A stretch of 64,000 nt of DNA from Alistipes indistinctus YIT 12060 (lineage in GTDB: Bacteria > Bacteroidota > Bacteroidia > Bacteroidales > Rikenellaceae). The notes under the pieces were generated by a model. That model was not told where the DNA came from. It worked only from the letters and a program-made list of their open reading frames with translations, and did not search any database. The stretch lies in NCBI RefSeq assembly GCF_025144995.1, contig NZ_CP102250.1:2666001-2730000 (forward strand). The letters are read 5' to 3'. The translations under genes were made by a program, and so were the position numbers. Shown piece after piece: positions 8,385 through 17,229 of the stretch (positions are counted from its first letter, which is position 1; the number at the start of each line of letters is the position of its first letter).

Positions 8385-10439
8385 TTAGCGGGATGAAACC
8401 GTACCGGTTAGGGAATCCGATCCGGAGCCGGGCGCCGTTTTGCGTGTTTTCCAGTGCGGGGTGATGCTGAGGAAGAAGCCGTAGTTGCGGCCGGGCATCG
8501 GGCGCGAGAGCACCGATACGTATTTCTCGTTGAAGAGGTTGTAAACCGAGAATTTTAGCGAAAGCTCGCCGGCGCGTGAGATGAAGACCTTTTCGAGCGA
8601 GGCGTCGTTCATGTAATAGGGTTTCAGTACGCCGAGCCGCCCCGAATCGTTGCTCGAAGTGGTATAGCGTTCGCTGTAGTGGTTGTATTTGTAGAGGAGC
8701 GTAAAGCGTTTCCAGCTGAGGCGCCCCGTCACAGATGAGGAGTATTCGGGAATGTAGACCAACTGTTTTCCGATCGACTGGTCGGCCCAGCTCTGCGGTT
8801 CGCCTTGGTTGATCGAACGGGTCTTGGCCCAGTTGCCGTCGAAGCGGATACCCCATTGGCGGCCCAGGTCGACGCTGAGCCGGCCGCGCAGCTCGAAGCC
8901 GTAGCTGTGCACCTGCTTCACGTTGCTCGGCGTCCAGTAGCCTTTGGCTGTCGGAAGCCAGAGGATCCAGTCTTTGATTTTCGAATTGTAGACGGTCGCC
9001 TCGCCCCGGAAGGTGAAGCGTCCCGCTTCGAATCCCGTTTCGATGCCTCCGTCATAGGTGAAACCCCGTTCGCACCGCAGCGAATCGTTGCCGCCGGGCA
9101 GGAAATAGAGGTCGTTGAGCGACGGGTAGCGGAAGTTGCGCGCGACCGAAGCTTTGACGACCAGGCCCGCTTGCGGCCAAAGGACGTATTCGGCGAAAAA
9201 AGCGGGAATCAGCGGGGTGAGGTGCTGTCCGTAGCTCTCGGCGCGCAGGTCCGCGGCAAAGCTCAGCCCTTTGGCCGGGCGGTATTTGGCCGTGGCGAAG
9301 AGCGATGCTTCGGCGCGCTGCTTGTCGTAACCCGTTTTGTCGTATTTGTCGTAGCTGTTCACGGCGTTGAGGTTCACCGACGCATTGGCTTTGAACATCC
9401 ATTTGGGCGAAAGATACCAGTCGGCGGAGAACTGGGCGTAGCCGGTGTGGATACGGCTCAGCGAGTGGATCATCTCGACCAGTTCTTCGGTGCCGTTCTC
9501 GCCCTTGTAGGTGTACAGCATGTTCGAATAGCTGTATCCGGCCTTCGCGGAGAGTTTCCACAGGTCGTTGTAGCGGTCCCAGGTGCCGACCAGCCGTACG
9601 GTCGTTTCGTCCTGCTGGTTTTTGGACTGGTCCTCTTCGCGGTAGTTCACGTTGAGCATCGGTACGCCGCGCCGCGAATCGAGGAACCATCCGGTAAAGC
9701 CGTATTTGTTGTTGTTGCGCCCCTGCCAATAGAGTTCCTGCAACAGGTGCAGGTCGCGGTACGAACCGTTTTTGTTGCGTTCGGTGGGGTAGGTGCCGTC
9801 CTCGTTGCGCTTGTTGAAGTTCACGTACGGGAAGTCGTTCTTCGCGTTGGCGTAATAGAAACGGGTCGAGGATTGGAATTTCGGGCTGCCGTACTGCACC
9901 CGCAGGAATTCGTCGTAGGTGTTGAAACTGCTGATGCCCTGGATGAAATTGAGTTTTATGCCGTCGAGTCCCTGTGTCGGTTTCGTGTCGAGCGCGACGG
10001 CACCGCCGAGTCCTCCTCCCGAGACACCCACCGAGCTGGCCCCGTGGTAGAGGCTGCCGCGGTCGATGAAAAACGACGGTATCATCGAGAAATCGACCAT
10101 GCCGAGCGTCGGCGAGTTGAGCTTCAAGCCGTTCCACAACACTTGCGTGTGCGACGGGGAAGTACCCCGAAACGATGCGGTGGCGAGGGACCCGCGTCCG
10201 TACGATTTGATGAATATGGGCGTGTTTTGCGAGAGGACGTCCGCCATGCTGTTGACCACCGTTTCGCGCAGCGTCAGGGTATCCAGGTTGGTTTTGGTGG
10301 TTCCCACGTCCGTAAGCGGCCGTTTACCGGTAACCGATACCTCCTGCAACTGCACGAGCCGTTTCGGGGCCTGGCCCTGAAGCGGGCCGGCCCCGATGGC
10401 GGCAAGTGTCATGCAGAGTATGAACGCGGTTCTGTTCAC
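8385..10439 (-). CDS. btuB: BtuB-like TonB-dependent receptor (predicted vitamin B12 transporter)
   Basis: The 684-residue protein has a signal peptide and a plug domain with LQEVSVTGKRP as candidate TonB box region, then VLWNGLKLNSPTLG and GGGLGGAVAL. A 22-strand-type barrel follows, ending in aromatic strands (NYGFFLSITPHW). It lacks the carboxypeptidase-like N-terminal extension of SusC proteins, which fits the smaller vitamin/metal receptor group. The assignment to B12 rests on context: it is the last gene of a minus-strand operon headed by a cobalamin riboswitch and containing BtuG-like lipoproteins. In Bacteroides, BtuB pairs with a surface BtuG protein that hands over corrinoids. It would sit in the outer membrane and use TonB-derived energy. 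A corrinoid relative such as cobinamide is also possible. Confidence 0.88.
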   Translation of the reverse strand: MNRTAFILCMTLAAIGAGPLQGQAPKRLVQLQEVSVTGKRPLTDVGTTKTNLDTLTLRETVVNSMADVLSQNTPIFIKSYGRGSLATASFRGTSPSHTQVLWNGLKLNSPTLGMVDFSMIPSFFIDRGSLYHGASSVGVSGGGLGGAVALDTKPTQGLDGIKLNFIQGISSFNTYDEFLRVQYGSPKFQSSTRFYYANAKNDFPYVNFNKRNEDGTYPTERNKNGSYRDLHLLQELYWQGRNNNKYGFTGWFLDSRRGVPMLNVNYREEDQSKNQQDETTVRLVGTWDRYNDLWKLSAKAGYSYSNMLYTYKGENGTEELVEMIHSLSRIHTGYAQFSADWYLSPKWMFKANASVNLNAVNSYDKYDKTGYDKQRAEASLFATAKYRPAKGLSFAADLRAESYGQHLTPLIPAFFAEYVLWPQAGLVVKASVARNFRYPSLNDLYFLPGGNDSLRCERGFTYDGGIETGFEAGRFTFRGEATVYNSKIKDWILWLPTAKGYWTPSNVKQVHSYGFELRGRLSVDLGRQWGIRFDGNWAKTRSINQGEPQSWADQSIGKQLVYIPEYSSSVTGRLSWKRFTLLYKYNHYSERYTTSSNDSGRLGVLKPYYMNDASLEKVFISRAGELSLKFSVYNLFNEKYVSVLSRPMPGRNYGFFLSITPHWKTRKTAPGSGSDSLTGTVSSR

Positions 10440-10476
10440 GTTTTTCCTCAGTTCAATGCGTTATTCCGGTTGCAAG

Positions 10477-11850
10477 CTATTCGGTCTTGAAGAATACACC
10501 GGCCGGGAAGGAGGTCTTGTCCGAATAGGTCTTGACCAATTTGCCCTGGTTGCTGAACGAGTGGATGCTGTTGGTCAGGTAATCGGTGCCGTATCCTTTG
10601 ATGGAATTTACGAAAAGCTGGTTGGTGAGCGGATGTACGCCCATGCCGCCGTATATCAGGTAATTGCCGTCTTTAGCCGTTTCAGACAATGAAATGAACT
10701 TTTCGGTTTTCCCGGTCGTGCAGTCGTGCTTGTAGATCGGATAGTCGTAGTGGCTCCAATCCGGGGATTCGTCTTTCCAGAAATAGAGAACGTTGTCGGT
10801 TTTCGAAGCGCAGAGGCCGATAGAAGGTACCCAGCCGCCAGAGAGGTTGATGTCCTTGACCTCGTTCTTGACGCCGATGGCGTCCGTTGCGGTCAGTATC
10901 TGCACCATGTAGGACGGCGTGCCTGCGCAGGACGACCAGATGTTGCCGTCTTTGCCCAGCACGATGCCCGAAGAGGTACCCGGCAGGTCGATTGTTTTCG
11001 TGACGGCGTCGCTGGCCGGGTCGATCACCAGCAGTTTGGAGCCCGCTGCGGCGTATACCTTGCTGCCGGTATTGACCATCTTGATTTTCAGGGCGCCTTC
11101 CGAACCTGCGATTTTGCCGTTGAGCTTGCGGTTCTTCAGGTCGGCGACGTAGATTGCACGGCCGTCTCGGATATAGGCTTTGTCGGCGCTGACTACCGCG
11201 AGGTGGGTCGGTGCGCTCAGGTCGCTGAACTCGTCGTTCGTGTAGTCGGTCACATAGGTCATCGTCTCGGCGTTCGTAACGGTCAGGTAACCGTCGAATC
11301 CTTCGGCCTTTTTGCCGTTCTGGGTGAGGATGTAGGCTTTACCGCCGAAGAAGCACATGTCCTGCGCCGTGATACCGAGTTTGCGCGTCGGATTGGCCTT
11401 CGTATAGACCGATTCGGTGACCTGTCCGTCGTCGCCGATGAAGATGAGCGAGCTGGGCACGGAGGTAAAGTTGCCTTCGTTGAGGATGAAGGTGCCGGTG
11501 TGGTAGGGGCCGTAAACGGTTACTTCGCATCCTACGGTGTTGCCGGTGCCTTCGGCGTTGAAAACGGTCACGTTGACGATGTAGTTACCCAATTCGGTTG
11601 CCGTGAAGGTGTACTCCTGGGCTTGTCCGACCTGTTCGTTGTTGACTTCCCAGAGGTAAGTAGCCTCGTCGGTGTTGGCGCTGACTGCTTTGAGGGTCAG
11701 CGTGCCGCCCAGTGTCAGTGCGATGGGTTGGGTCGGATCGGTGCCTGCAGGCGCTTCGATCGAAACCTGCGGAGTGGGGAGCGGTTCGTGCTCCTTGCTG
11801 CAGGAGGTGATGACCAGCAGTCCGAAAAGGGCGAATAATAGTTTTTTCAT
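10477..11850 (-). CDS. Ig/PKD plus beta-propeller surface lipoprotein, BtuG-like (DUF5074 type)
   Basis: The 457-residue protein starts with a lipoprotein signal (VITSC, Cys17). A PKD-like Ig domain at about 25-115 (TLKAVSANTDEATYLWEVNN) is followed by a propeller made of repeated blades with GTFILNEGNF, KLLVIDPASDAVTKTI and SSGIVLGKDGNIWSS. The same GxFILNEGNF-type opening is seen in the first gene of this operon. BtuG proteins of Bacteroides are seven-bladed propeller lipoproteins that bind vitamin B12 tightly at the cell surface and form a lid on BtuB. Position between the PKD lipoprotein and the BtuB-like receptor, 37 bases from the receptor start, supports that role. Unlike a bare propeller it carries an additional Ig-like domain. 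Direct corrinoid binding is inference. Confidence 0.82.
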   Translation of the reverse strand: MKKLLFALFGLLVITSCSKEHEPLPTPQVSIEAPAGTDPTQPIALTLGGTLTLKAVSANTDEATYLWEVNNEQVGQAQEYTFTATELGNYIVNVTVFNAEGTGNTVGCEVTVYGPYHTGTFILNEGNFTSVPSSLIFIGDDGQVTESVYTKANPTRKLGITAQDMCFFGGKAYILTQNGKKAEGFDGYLTVTNAETMTYVTDYTNDEFSDLSAPTHLAVVSADKAYIRDGRAIYVADLKNRKLNGKIAGSEGALKIKMVNTGSKVYAAAGSKLLVIDPASDAVTKTIDLPGTSSGIVLGKDGNIWSSCAGTPSYMVQILTATDAIGVKNEVKDINLSGGWVPSIGLCASKTDNVLYFWKDESPDWSHYDYPIYKHDCTTGKTEKFISLSETAKDGNYLIYGGMGVHPLTNQLFVNSIKGYGTDYLTNSIHSFSNQGKLVKTYSDKTSFPAGVFFKTE

Positions 11851-11944
11851 AAATAGATTGAGAAATGAATGATTTTATGTGGTGGTTGGGTCTGTCGGTT
11901 TACGGAGGGGGCCGATTGCGGGAAATGCACGACTTTGTCCGGGT

Positions 11945-13141
11945 TTATTTTCCTGCATGGAGGTCCTTGACATCGAGCACTTCGGTCGATAGTTCGCCGA
12001 TGGATTCGGTGGTGAAATGTACGCCTGTCTGGATCTTGACGAAGTCGATGTGGCGCAGGCCGGCCGGGGTGCCGTCGGCCTTCACGGCGTTGTCGATCTC
12101 GAAATTATTGACTCTCGCGCCGGTGCCGTCGGCATTGCTGCCGGTCCCGTCTTTCGGGCTGAAGTTATCCGCATAGCCCCAGTCGTAGGCTTTGTTGACC
12201 CAACCGGTACCCTCCTCCCAATCGGAATTTGTAGCGAGGCGAGTGCCGCTGAGCGTGTAACTGTCCGCAGTGATCCAGGCCGGATAATAGGTGTCTTGTT
12301 TGTGGAAACCGGGCAGGTAATAGACCATCCCTTCGTTGCCTTCGTTGTCTTCCCAACGGATGTCGGTTCCTGCGGACTGCGGCTTGTAATAGGTGACGCT
12401 GTAATCTTTCAGTGTTTCGGGTTTGCCGTATTCGCTGCCTTTGAGTTCGTACCAGGTGTCGTCGGGTTTGCCGTTGCCGTTTTCATCCTGCATGACGTAG
12501 ACGATTCCCGGTTCGGAACTGCCCGAGAAAGAATTTCCCGCGATCGAAAAGTCCGCCCCTTTTTCGTTGTAGATGCTGTGGTCGAAGCCCACGATCAGGT
12601 AACCGCCGAATCCGCCCAGCGAAACATATGCGCTTTTCCCCATTCGTTCGAGCGCATAGGCGCAGGCCGCTTCCGGGGTGTTTTCATTCTTGAAGCCGGA
12701 TTGGGGTTCGTTGATGAACTGGCCCGGGGCCGGGGTGTATTCGTATACGGCATTGCAGGCCGCCAGGCTGTTCTGCGTGGCGGGACGGTAGTGCACGTCC
12801 ACCGGCTCGACCGTGACCGAAAGTTGTTGGGTCGCTTCACCGCCTGCGGTTTTGACCGTCAGGGTCAGCGCATAGGTTCCTGTCTCGTCCGACTGGAACG
12901 TATAGGTAGCCGACGTGCCTACCTGCTGTCCGCCCAGCGTCCAGCTATATTGTGCTCCGTCGCCGTTTTCGACCTGCGGGGTGATGGTCAGCGGAAAGCC
13001 CGCTTTGGCGTAAAACGTTCCGTCGGTGTTATCCTTAAACGAGATCGAAGGGGCTTCGGGCGTATTGTCTTCGTTGTTGCATGAGCTGAAAACGGCTGCG
13101 CTCAGGCAGAGGGCCAGTGAGAGGATTAAAAACTGTTTCAT
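11945..13141 (-). CDS. PKD-domain surface lipoprotein in the B12 operon, function unknown
   Basis: The 398-residue protein has a lipoprotein signal (VFSSC, Cys20, followed by Asn-Asn-Glu-Asp, an acidic stretch like surface-export signals). A PKD/Ig domain at about 30-112 (YSWTLGGQQVGTSATYTF) precedes a C-terminal domain of about 270 residues. That domain has conserved-looking aromatic and glycine-rich segments (VSLGGFGGYLIVGFDHSI, NGKPDDTWYELKGSEYG, DWGYADNF). Proteins of this build recur beside BtuB/BtuG genes in gut Bacteroidetes, but I do not know a proven function for this one. It may be an accessory corrinoid-binding or substrate-presenting protein (compare the BtuH class), and its operon position under a B12 riboswitch is the main evidence. 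Confidence 0.8.
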   Translation of the reverse strand: MKQFLILSLALCLSAAVFSSCNNEDNTPEAPSISFKDNTDGTFYAKAGFPLTITPQVENGDGAQYSWTLGGQQVGTSATYTFQSDETGTYALTLTVKTAGGEATQQLSVTVEPVDVHYRPATQNSLAACNAVYEYTPAPGQFINEPQSGFKNENTPEAACAYALERMGKSAYVSLGGFGGYLIVGFDHSIYNEKGADFSIAGNSFSGSSEPGIVYVMQDENGNGKPDDTWYELKGSEYGKPETLKDYSVTYYKPQSAGTDIRWEDNEGNEGMVYYLPGFHKQDTYYPAWITADSYTLSGTRLATNSDWEEGTGWVNKAYDWGYADNFSPKDGTGSNADGTGARVNNFEIDNAVKADGTPAGLRHIDFVKIQTGVHFTTESIGELSTEVLDVKDLHAGK

Positions 13142-13221
13142 AGCAGTGCGTAGTGTTAGGTTATGTCGTTATATTTTCGAGGTCATCGGGAAACGTTTGC
13201 AGCGGGGTGAGGGCCTTCCTG

Positions 13222-14379
13222 TCATTCGGCAAAACAGAAGGCTCCGGGGGTGATGCCGACCCGCAGTGTGTCGAGCGGAACAGCCTGTGGCGAGAAACGG
13301 TAGACCACACCGTTCTGGACATAGTCGATCGCGTCGGCGACGTATACCTCCGAGGTTTTCGGGTCGACCGTAAGGCCGTAATAGATCGTATTGTTGTATT
13401 TGAGGAACGGTTCTCTGGGTACGGCATCGGCCCTTACGTCCATACGCCAGACGGCCTCGTTGATAAAATAGAGCGTGTCGCGCGTTCCGTTGAGGCACAC
13501 CTCCGAAGGGGCGTCGTTGAGGTCGAACACGATCCGTTTTTCGATTTGCCGGGTTTCCGCGTCGATCCGGTAGAGGCAGGGCTCCTCGTGCCCGTAGGGA
13601 CTGCCTTTGTATCCTCCGTCGGTGATCGTCCAGATTTTGTCGTACTTGTCGATCACCAGCGATGTGGGCTGGATGCCGACCTCGATCGAATCCACGACGC
13701 TGTCCGTATCGGAGTCGATCACCAGGATCTTGTTGTCGTATGACCAGCAGTTCGTAAAGACGAAGTTTTTGTATTGCACCATCTGTTCGGTAGGATGCTG
13801 CCGTCCGTAGCCGTTGTTGACGTCGATGCGGCCGGTAATCTGGCAGCTTTCGGGGTTGACGATCGTGATGGCCCGTGCGTAGAGGTCCGTGACGTAGGCT
13901 TTCGTGTCGCTCAGAAAGTGCATGTAGCGGGGCGAAGTGAGTCCCCGGATCGTGCCGGTGATTTTGGCCGTCCGCCGGTCGATGGCGAAAATGACGCCCG
14001 AATTGTTGATGATTACATAGACCGTGTTGCCCCGTACGATCGCCGATTGCGCCACGTCGCCCAACGGGATTCCGTTGGCACTGTAAAAAATATCGTTCGA
14101 TCCGTCTTCGTTGGTGACCAGCGCGCTGTGCGTGATATCGTAGTAGCTTAGCGATGCGTTGCCGTATGTGAAATTTCCTTCGTTGGAAATAAACAGCCCC
14201 CGCCCCGGCAGCGTGATGTCGATCGGTTCGACGGGGCCGTACTCCATACAACCCGCAAGCGGAAGCGACAGACCCAGGCACAGCAATGCCGCGCTTGCCG
14301 GTTTACGGATGCGGCAGGCTCCCGCTTCCGTAAAGCAGGTCCGTAAGATACGCCGTATAAGGAGTAATGGAATACGCAT
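13222..14379 (-). CDS. BtuG-like beta-propeller lipoprotein, first gene of the B12 operon
   Basis: The 385-residue protein carries a lipoprotein signal ending in LPLAGC (Cys44) and then a propeller. Repeats include GRGLFISNEGNFTYGNASL, YVIINNSGVIFAIDRRTAKI, AYVTDLYARAITIVNPES and ILVIDSDTDSVVDSIEVG. The blade pattern (V-x-D-x-x-T/S-D-x-V-x-x-I) is that of YncE/BtuG proteins. The Cys lies unusually far from the first Met; no other in-frame ATG lies between, so either the n-region is long or a non-ATG start is used. It is the first gene after the cobalamin riboswitch, and therefore the best candidate for the B12 surface-capture protein partnering the BtuB-like receptor. A second propeller in the operon (10477-11850) suggests division of labour between corrinoids. 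Confidence 0.83.
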   Translation of the reverse strand: MRIPLLLIRRILRTCFTEAGACRIRKPASAALLCLGLSLPLAGCMEYGPVEPIDITLPGRGLFISNEGNFTYGNASLSYYDITHSALVTNEDGSNDIFYSANGIPLGDVAQSAIVRGNTVYVIINNSGVIFAIDRRTAKITGTIRGLTSPRYMHFLSDTKAYVTDLYARAITIVNPESCQITGRIDVNNGYGRQHPTEQMVQYKNFVFTNCWSYDNKILVIDSDTDSVVDSIEVGIQPTSLVIDKYDKIWTITDGGYKGSPYGHEEPCLYRIDAETRQIEKRIVFDLNDAPSEVCLNGTRDTLYFINEAVWRMDVRADAVPREPFLKYNNTIYYGLTVDPKTSEVYVADAIDYVQNGVVYRFSPQAVPLDTLRVGITPGAFCFAE

Positions 14380-14502
14380 CGCTGTTGTTTTTGTTCCATA
14401 GATTTTTCAACAGCGACGGAAAATCAGAGAAAGTCGGGAAAATACCGGAATTGCCGTCGGGGACTTCGCCAACCCATATCGCCGCAGGTTGTAAAATCTA
14501 TG

Positions 14503-14694
14503 TCGCAGCGGCAGGTCTTCTGACTTGTCCCGCTCTCCGCGCCTTCCCGTCCTGTCGCTGTGACAGAATAGTGGCTTGTGCGGAGAGCACCGGCCCTTGC
14601 GGGCGGGACTTACAGCAGCGGGAACTGTTGCCGAATCGCACGGCATTCCCTTTTAATCCCCGGGCGGAGAGCCCCAGCGGGAACCATTGCGACG
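14503..14694 (-). promoter_or_regulatory. Cobalamin (AdoCbl-type) riboswitch
   Basis: Read on the minus strand, the leader contains hallmark cobalamin-riboswitch segments in order. They are a GGTTCCCGCTGGGG opening, ATTAAAAGGGAATGCCG, GTGCGATTCGGCAACAG, TTCCCGCTGCTGTAAG, and finally GTCAGAAGACCTGCCG (plus positions about 14509-14524), which corresponds to the conserved GTCAGGAGACCTGCC. The ends GTCGCA (14689-14694) and TGCGAC (14503-14508) can form the closing P1 helix. When corrinoid binds, such elements normally switch off uptake genes. It sits about 125 bases before the BtuG-like gene at 14379 and should control the whole operon down to 8385. Confidence 0.93.
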
Positions 14695-14726
14695 CAAAAG
14701 TGCGTTTTTTTTCGGACAAAAACAAA
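14695..14726 (-). promoter_or_regulatory. Possible promoter of the B12 uptake operon
   Basis: Minus strand: TTTG (plus 14723-14726), 20 bases, then CACTTTTG (14695-14702), one mismatch to TAnnTTTG. The predicted start would fall inside the riboswitch P1 helix, so the true start may be slightly different. Confidence 0.4.
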
Positions 14727-14755
14727 TTCACCTGCACAGGTTGACGTTTATTTCT

Positions 14756-14763
14756 TATCTTTG
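14756..14763 (+). promoter_or_regulatory. -7 box of the biotin carboxyltransferase gene
   Basis: TATCTTTG matches TAnnTTTG exactly, 37 bases before the chosen ATG at 14801. The nearest TTG upstream (14741-14743) is only 12 bases away, so the -33 element is unclear. Confidence 0.6.
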
Positions 14764-14800
14764 TTATTGGAATAACAAAACCCGCACGGGTGACCAACAA

Positions 14801-16684
14801 ATGCATATTGATATGGCAAAGAAAATTTTGATCCGGGATCTGACTCTTCGTGACGGTCAGCAATCGTCGTTCGCCACGCGCATGAACCAGAATCAGGTGG
14901 ACAGGGTGCTACCTTATTACAAAGAGGCCGGTTTTTACGCAATGGAAGTATGGGGCGGAGCGGTGCCCGACTCGGTGATGCGTTACCTGGGCGAGAACCC
15001 GTGGGACCGCCTGGAGAAGATCAAGGCGGTAGTGGGTGATGTCTCGAAGCTGACGGCCCTTTCGCGCGGGCGAAACCTGTTCGGGTACAGCCCCTATACC
15101 GATGAAATTATCGAAGGATTTTGCCGCAATGCGATCGAATCCGGTCTCGGCATCATGCGTATCTTCGATGCGCTGAACGATGTGGAGAACATCAAATCGA
15201 CCGTCAAATATGTAAAGAAATACGGTGGACTGGCCGATTGTGCGGTTTGCTATACGATCGACCCGCACTTTTCGGTGGGCGAGCGGTTTACGTCGCTGCT
15301 CAAGGGCAAGAAGCTGCCGGGCAAAGTTTTTACCGACGCCTATTTCCTGGATAAAGCCAGGCAAATGGAGGCGCTCGGCGCCGACATGATCACGATCAAG
15401 GACATGAGCGGCCTGATTCCTCCCAAACGGGTGGCCGGGTTGATACGCCTGTTCAAACATAATCTTAAAGTGCCGGTGGATTTCCATACGCACTGCACGC
15501 CGGGTTACGGCCTGGCTTCGGTGCTGTCGGCCATCGTCAGCGGGGCGGATATCGTGGATACCAACATTTGGTATTTCGCGGGCGGTCCCGCCGCTCCGGC
15601 CATCGAGCTGATCTACATCTTCTGTCAGAAGATGGGTGTCGAGCTGGATATCAACATGGGAGCCGTAGCGAAGATCAACAGCGAGCTGCTGCGCATTCGC
15701 AAGGAGCTGGAGCAGTTCGACGCCGTCAAGCAGTTCCCCAATCCGTTCAATCCGCTTACCGATACGTTGCCTGCCGAGGTGGACAAGGAGTTCGACCGTG
15801 CGATTGAGGCGGCCCGCAACATGAACGAGGCCGACCTGATCGCTGCCTGCCATGCTATCGAACGCCATTTCAATTTCCCGGCCCCGAACGAACTGGTTAA
15901 AAAAGCAGAGATTCCGGGCGGTATGTATACGAATATGGTGGCGCAGCTCAAGCAACTCAAGGCCGAGGATATCCTCGAGAAGGCGATGGAGTTGATTCCG
16001 CGCGTGCGCCTCGATGCCGGGTTGCCGCCGCTGGTGACGCCCACGAGCCAGATCGTAGGGGCGCAGGCGGTGAACTGTGCGTTGGATGCCCGCAGCGGCA
16101 AACCGATGTACTCGAATGTTTCGAACCAGTTCGTAGGGCTCGTCAAGGGCGAATACGGCAAAACGCCCGTTCCGGTCGATCCGGAGTTCCGGCTGAAGAT
16201 TGCCGGCGTGCGCGAGGAGACCCCGTACGATACATCCAAGTACCGGATGCAGCCCAACCCGGTACTCGACGAGTGCGGCGGCGTGAAACTGGCCGAGAAC
16301 GAGAAAGAGGTACTGTTACTCGAACTGTTCCCGTTGGTAGCCAAAGGTTTCCTGACCGACCAGAAAAAGAAACGTTACGAAGAGAGCAAACCCGCAGTTG
16401 CGGCCGAGCCGGAAGGGACGGCTGCGAAGGCCGGCGAGACTTCGTCGGCCAAGGCCAAAGAGCCGATTACGGGACGGGTGGTGAGTGCGCCGATGCCGGG
16501 CCGTATCATCCGGGTGCTGGTGAAGCCGGGCGATAAAGTGGAGGCCGGGCAGGACGTGGTTATCCTCGAGGCGATGAAGATGGAGAACAGTATCATGGCC
16601 AGTGCGGGAGGAACGGTCAAGCAGTTGTTGGTTGCCGAGGGCGATACGGTGGCTGCCGACGCGCAACTGATCGAGATCGTCTGA
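14801..16684 (+). CDS. Biotin-dependent carboxyltransferase with biotin carrier domain (pyruvate carboxylase B / oxaloacetate decarboxylase alpha type)
   Basis: From the ATG at 14801 the product is 627 residues; an upstream in-frame start at 14687 would lie in front of the -7 box and is rejected. The HMGL-like TIM barrel begins with IRDLTLRDGQQSSFATRM, which includes the metal-binding Asp, and continues with FRIFDALND-type and FHTHCTPGYG motifs (metal His). A carboxylase-conserved region follows, then a Pro/Ala/Glu-rich linker. The C-terminal biotinyl domain has AMKMEN, whose Lys carries biotin, near residue 588. The enzyme moves CO2 between biotin and pyruvate/oxaloacetate. No biotin carboxylase or membrane decarboxylase subunits are adjacent, so carboxylase versus sodium-pump decarboxylase cannot be decided here. 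Confidence 0.88.
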   Translation: MHIDMAKKILIRDLTLRDGQQSSFATRMNQNQVDRVLPYYKEAGFYAMEVWGGAVPDSVMRYLGENPWDRLEKIKAVVGDVSKLTALSRGRNLFGYSPYTDEIIEGFCRNAIESGLGIMRIFDALNDVENIKSTVKYVKKYGGLADCAVCYTIDPHFSVGERFTSLLKGKKLPGKVFTDAYFLDKARQMEALGADMITIKDMSGLIPPKRVAGLIRLFKHNLKVPVDFHTHCTPGYGLASVLSAIVSGADIVDTNIWYFAGGPAAPAIELIYIFCQKMGVELDINMGAVAKINSELLRIRKELEQFDAVKQFPNPFNPLTDTLPAEVDKEFDRAIEAARNMNEADLIAACHAIERHFNFPAPNELVKKAEIPGGMYTNMVAQLKQLKAEDILEKAMELIPRVRLDAGLPPLVTPTSQIVGAQAVNCALDARSGKPMYSNVSNQFVGLVKGEYGKTPVPVDPEFRLKIAGVREETPYDTSKYRMQPNPVLDECGGVKLAENEKEVLLLELFPLVAKGFLTDQKKKRYEESKPAVAAEPEGTAAKAGETSSAKAKEPITGRVVSAPMPGRIIRVLVKPGDKVEAGQDVVILEAMKMENSIMASAGGTVKQLLVAEGDTVAADAQLIEIV

Positions 16685-17104
16685 TTCCGTTCGTCCATAG
16701 GCGGGGTATCATACCTAAACCGGTCGGTTTCGCCGTAATTTCGTACTTGAGGCCGAAGGTCCGCGCGCGTTGTATTCATTGAGGTATATGTTCCGGGTGA
16801 CTTATTTCGGATGATAGCTCTGGAAACTGTCCGGATGATTTTGGGAAGGCTGCGATTTGATCGCGGCCTTCCTTAATTTTTTCGTCTATCCGATTGTTTT
16901 TGTATTCGAAATATTGTGGTTGGAAAATTTGGGCTGTTTGCCACCTGCTGTCGTTTCGGCGCGGATGCAATTTGTCTTTTCGGGAAAGAGGCGGATAGGG
17001 TATTGCACTGCGGTCTTGGCTATGATCGTGTGCGGCTGATAGATGCAGTGAAGAAGGGCGCGTGTGCCGGAAGGCCGTGGTGGTGGAAGAAAAAGGTTTT
17101 TTTG
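16685..17104. other. Gene-poor stretch between the carboxyltransferase and nuoA
   Basis: Apart from a terminator at 16844-16882 no gene is supported. Short open frames at 16857-17206 lack start signals and protein-like composition. The stretch from 16885 to 17100 holds nothing I recognise. Confidence 0.6.
16844..16882 (+). terminator. Terminator after the carboxyltransferase gene
   Basis: GGAAGGCTGCGAT pairs with ATCGCGGCCTTCC (13 bp, one G-T pair, loop TTG), followed by TTAATTTTTT. Confidence 0.85.
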
Positions 17105-17136
17105 TTGGTGGTTCCGCGAATATTTCTGTATATTTG
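17105..17136 (+). promoter_or_regulatory. Promoter of the nuo operon
   Basis: TTG at 17105-17107, 21 bases, then TATATTTG at 17129-17136 matches the Bacteroidetes consensus. Predicted start near 17143 gives a leader of about 87 bases before nuoA. Confidence 0.68.
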
Positions 17137-17229
17137 CGCCGCGTGTCGTGTTTCCCGGCCGGAAATTGCGTTCCGGGGGATGTCGGTTCCGTTTTTCACT
17201 CTTTGATTACCAATAAGATACCATAATCT

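Noticed and set aside
8805-10490. 561-codon plus-strand frame opposite the TonB-dependent receptor
   Set aside because: Antisense shadow; no motifs.
16857-17206. Short plus-strand frames before nuoA
   Set aside because: They overlap the promoter, lack any homology that I recognise and have random-looking composition.
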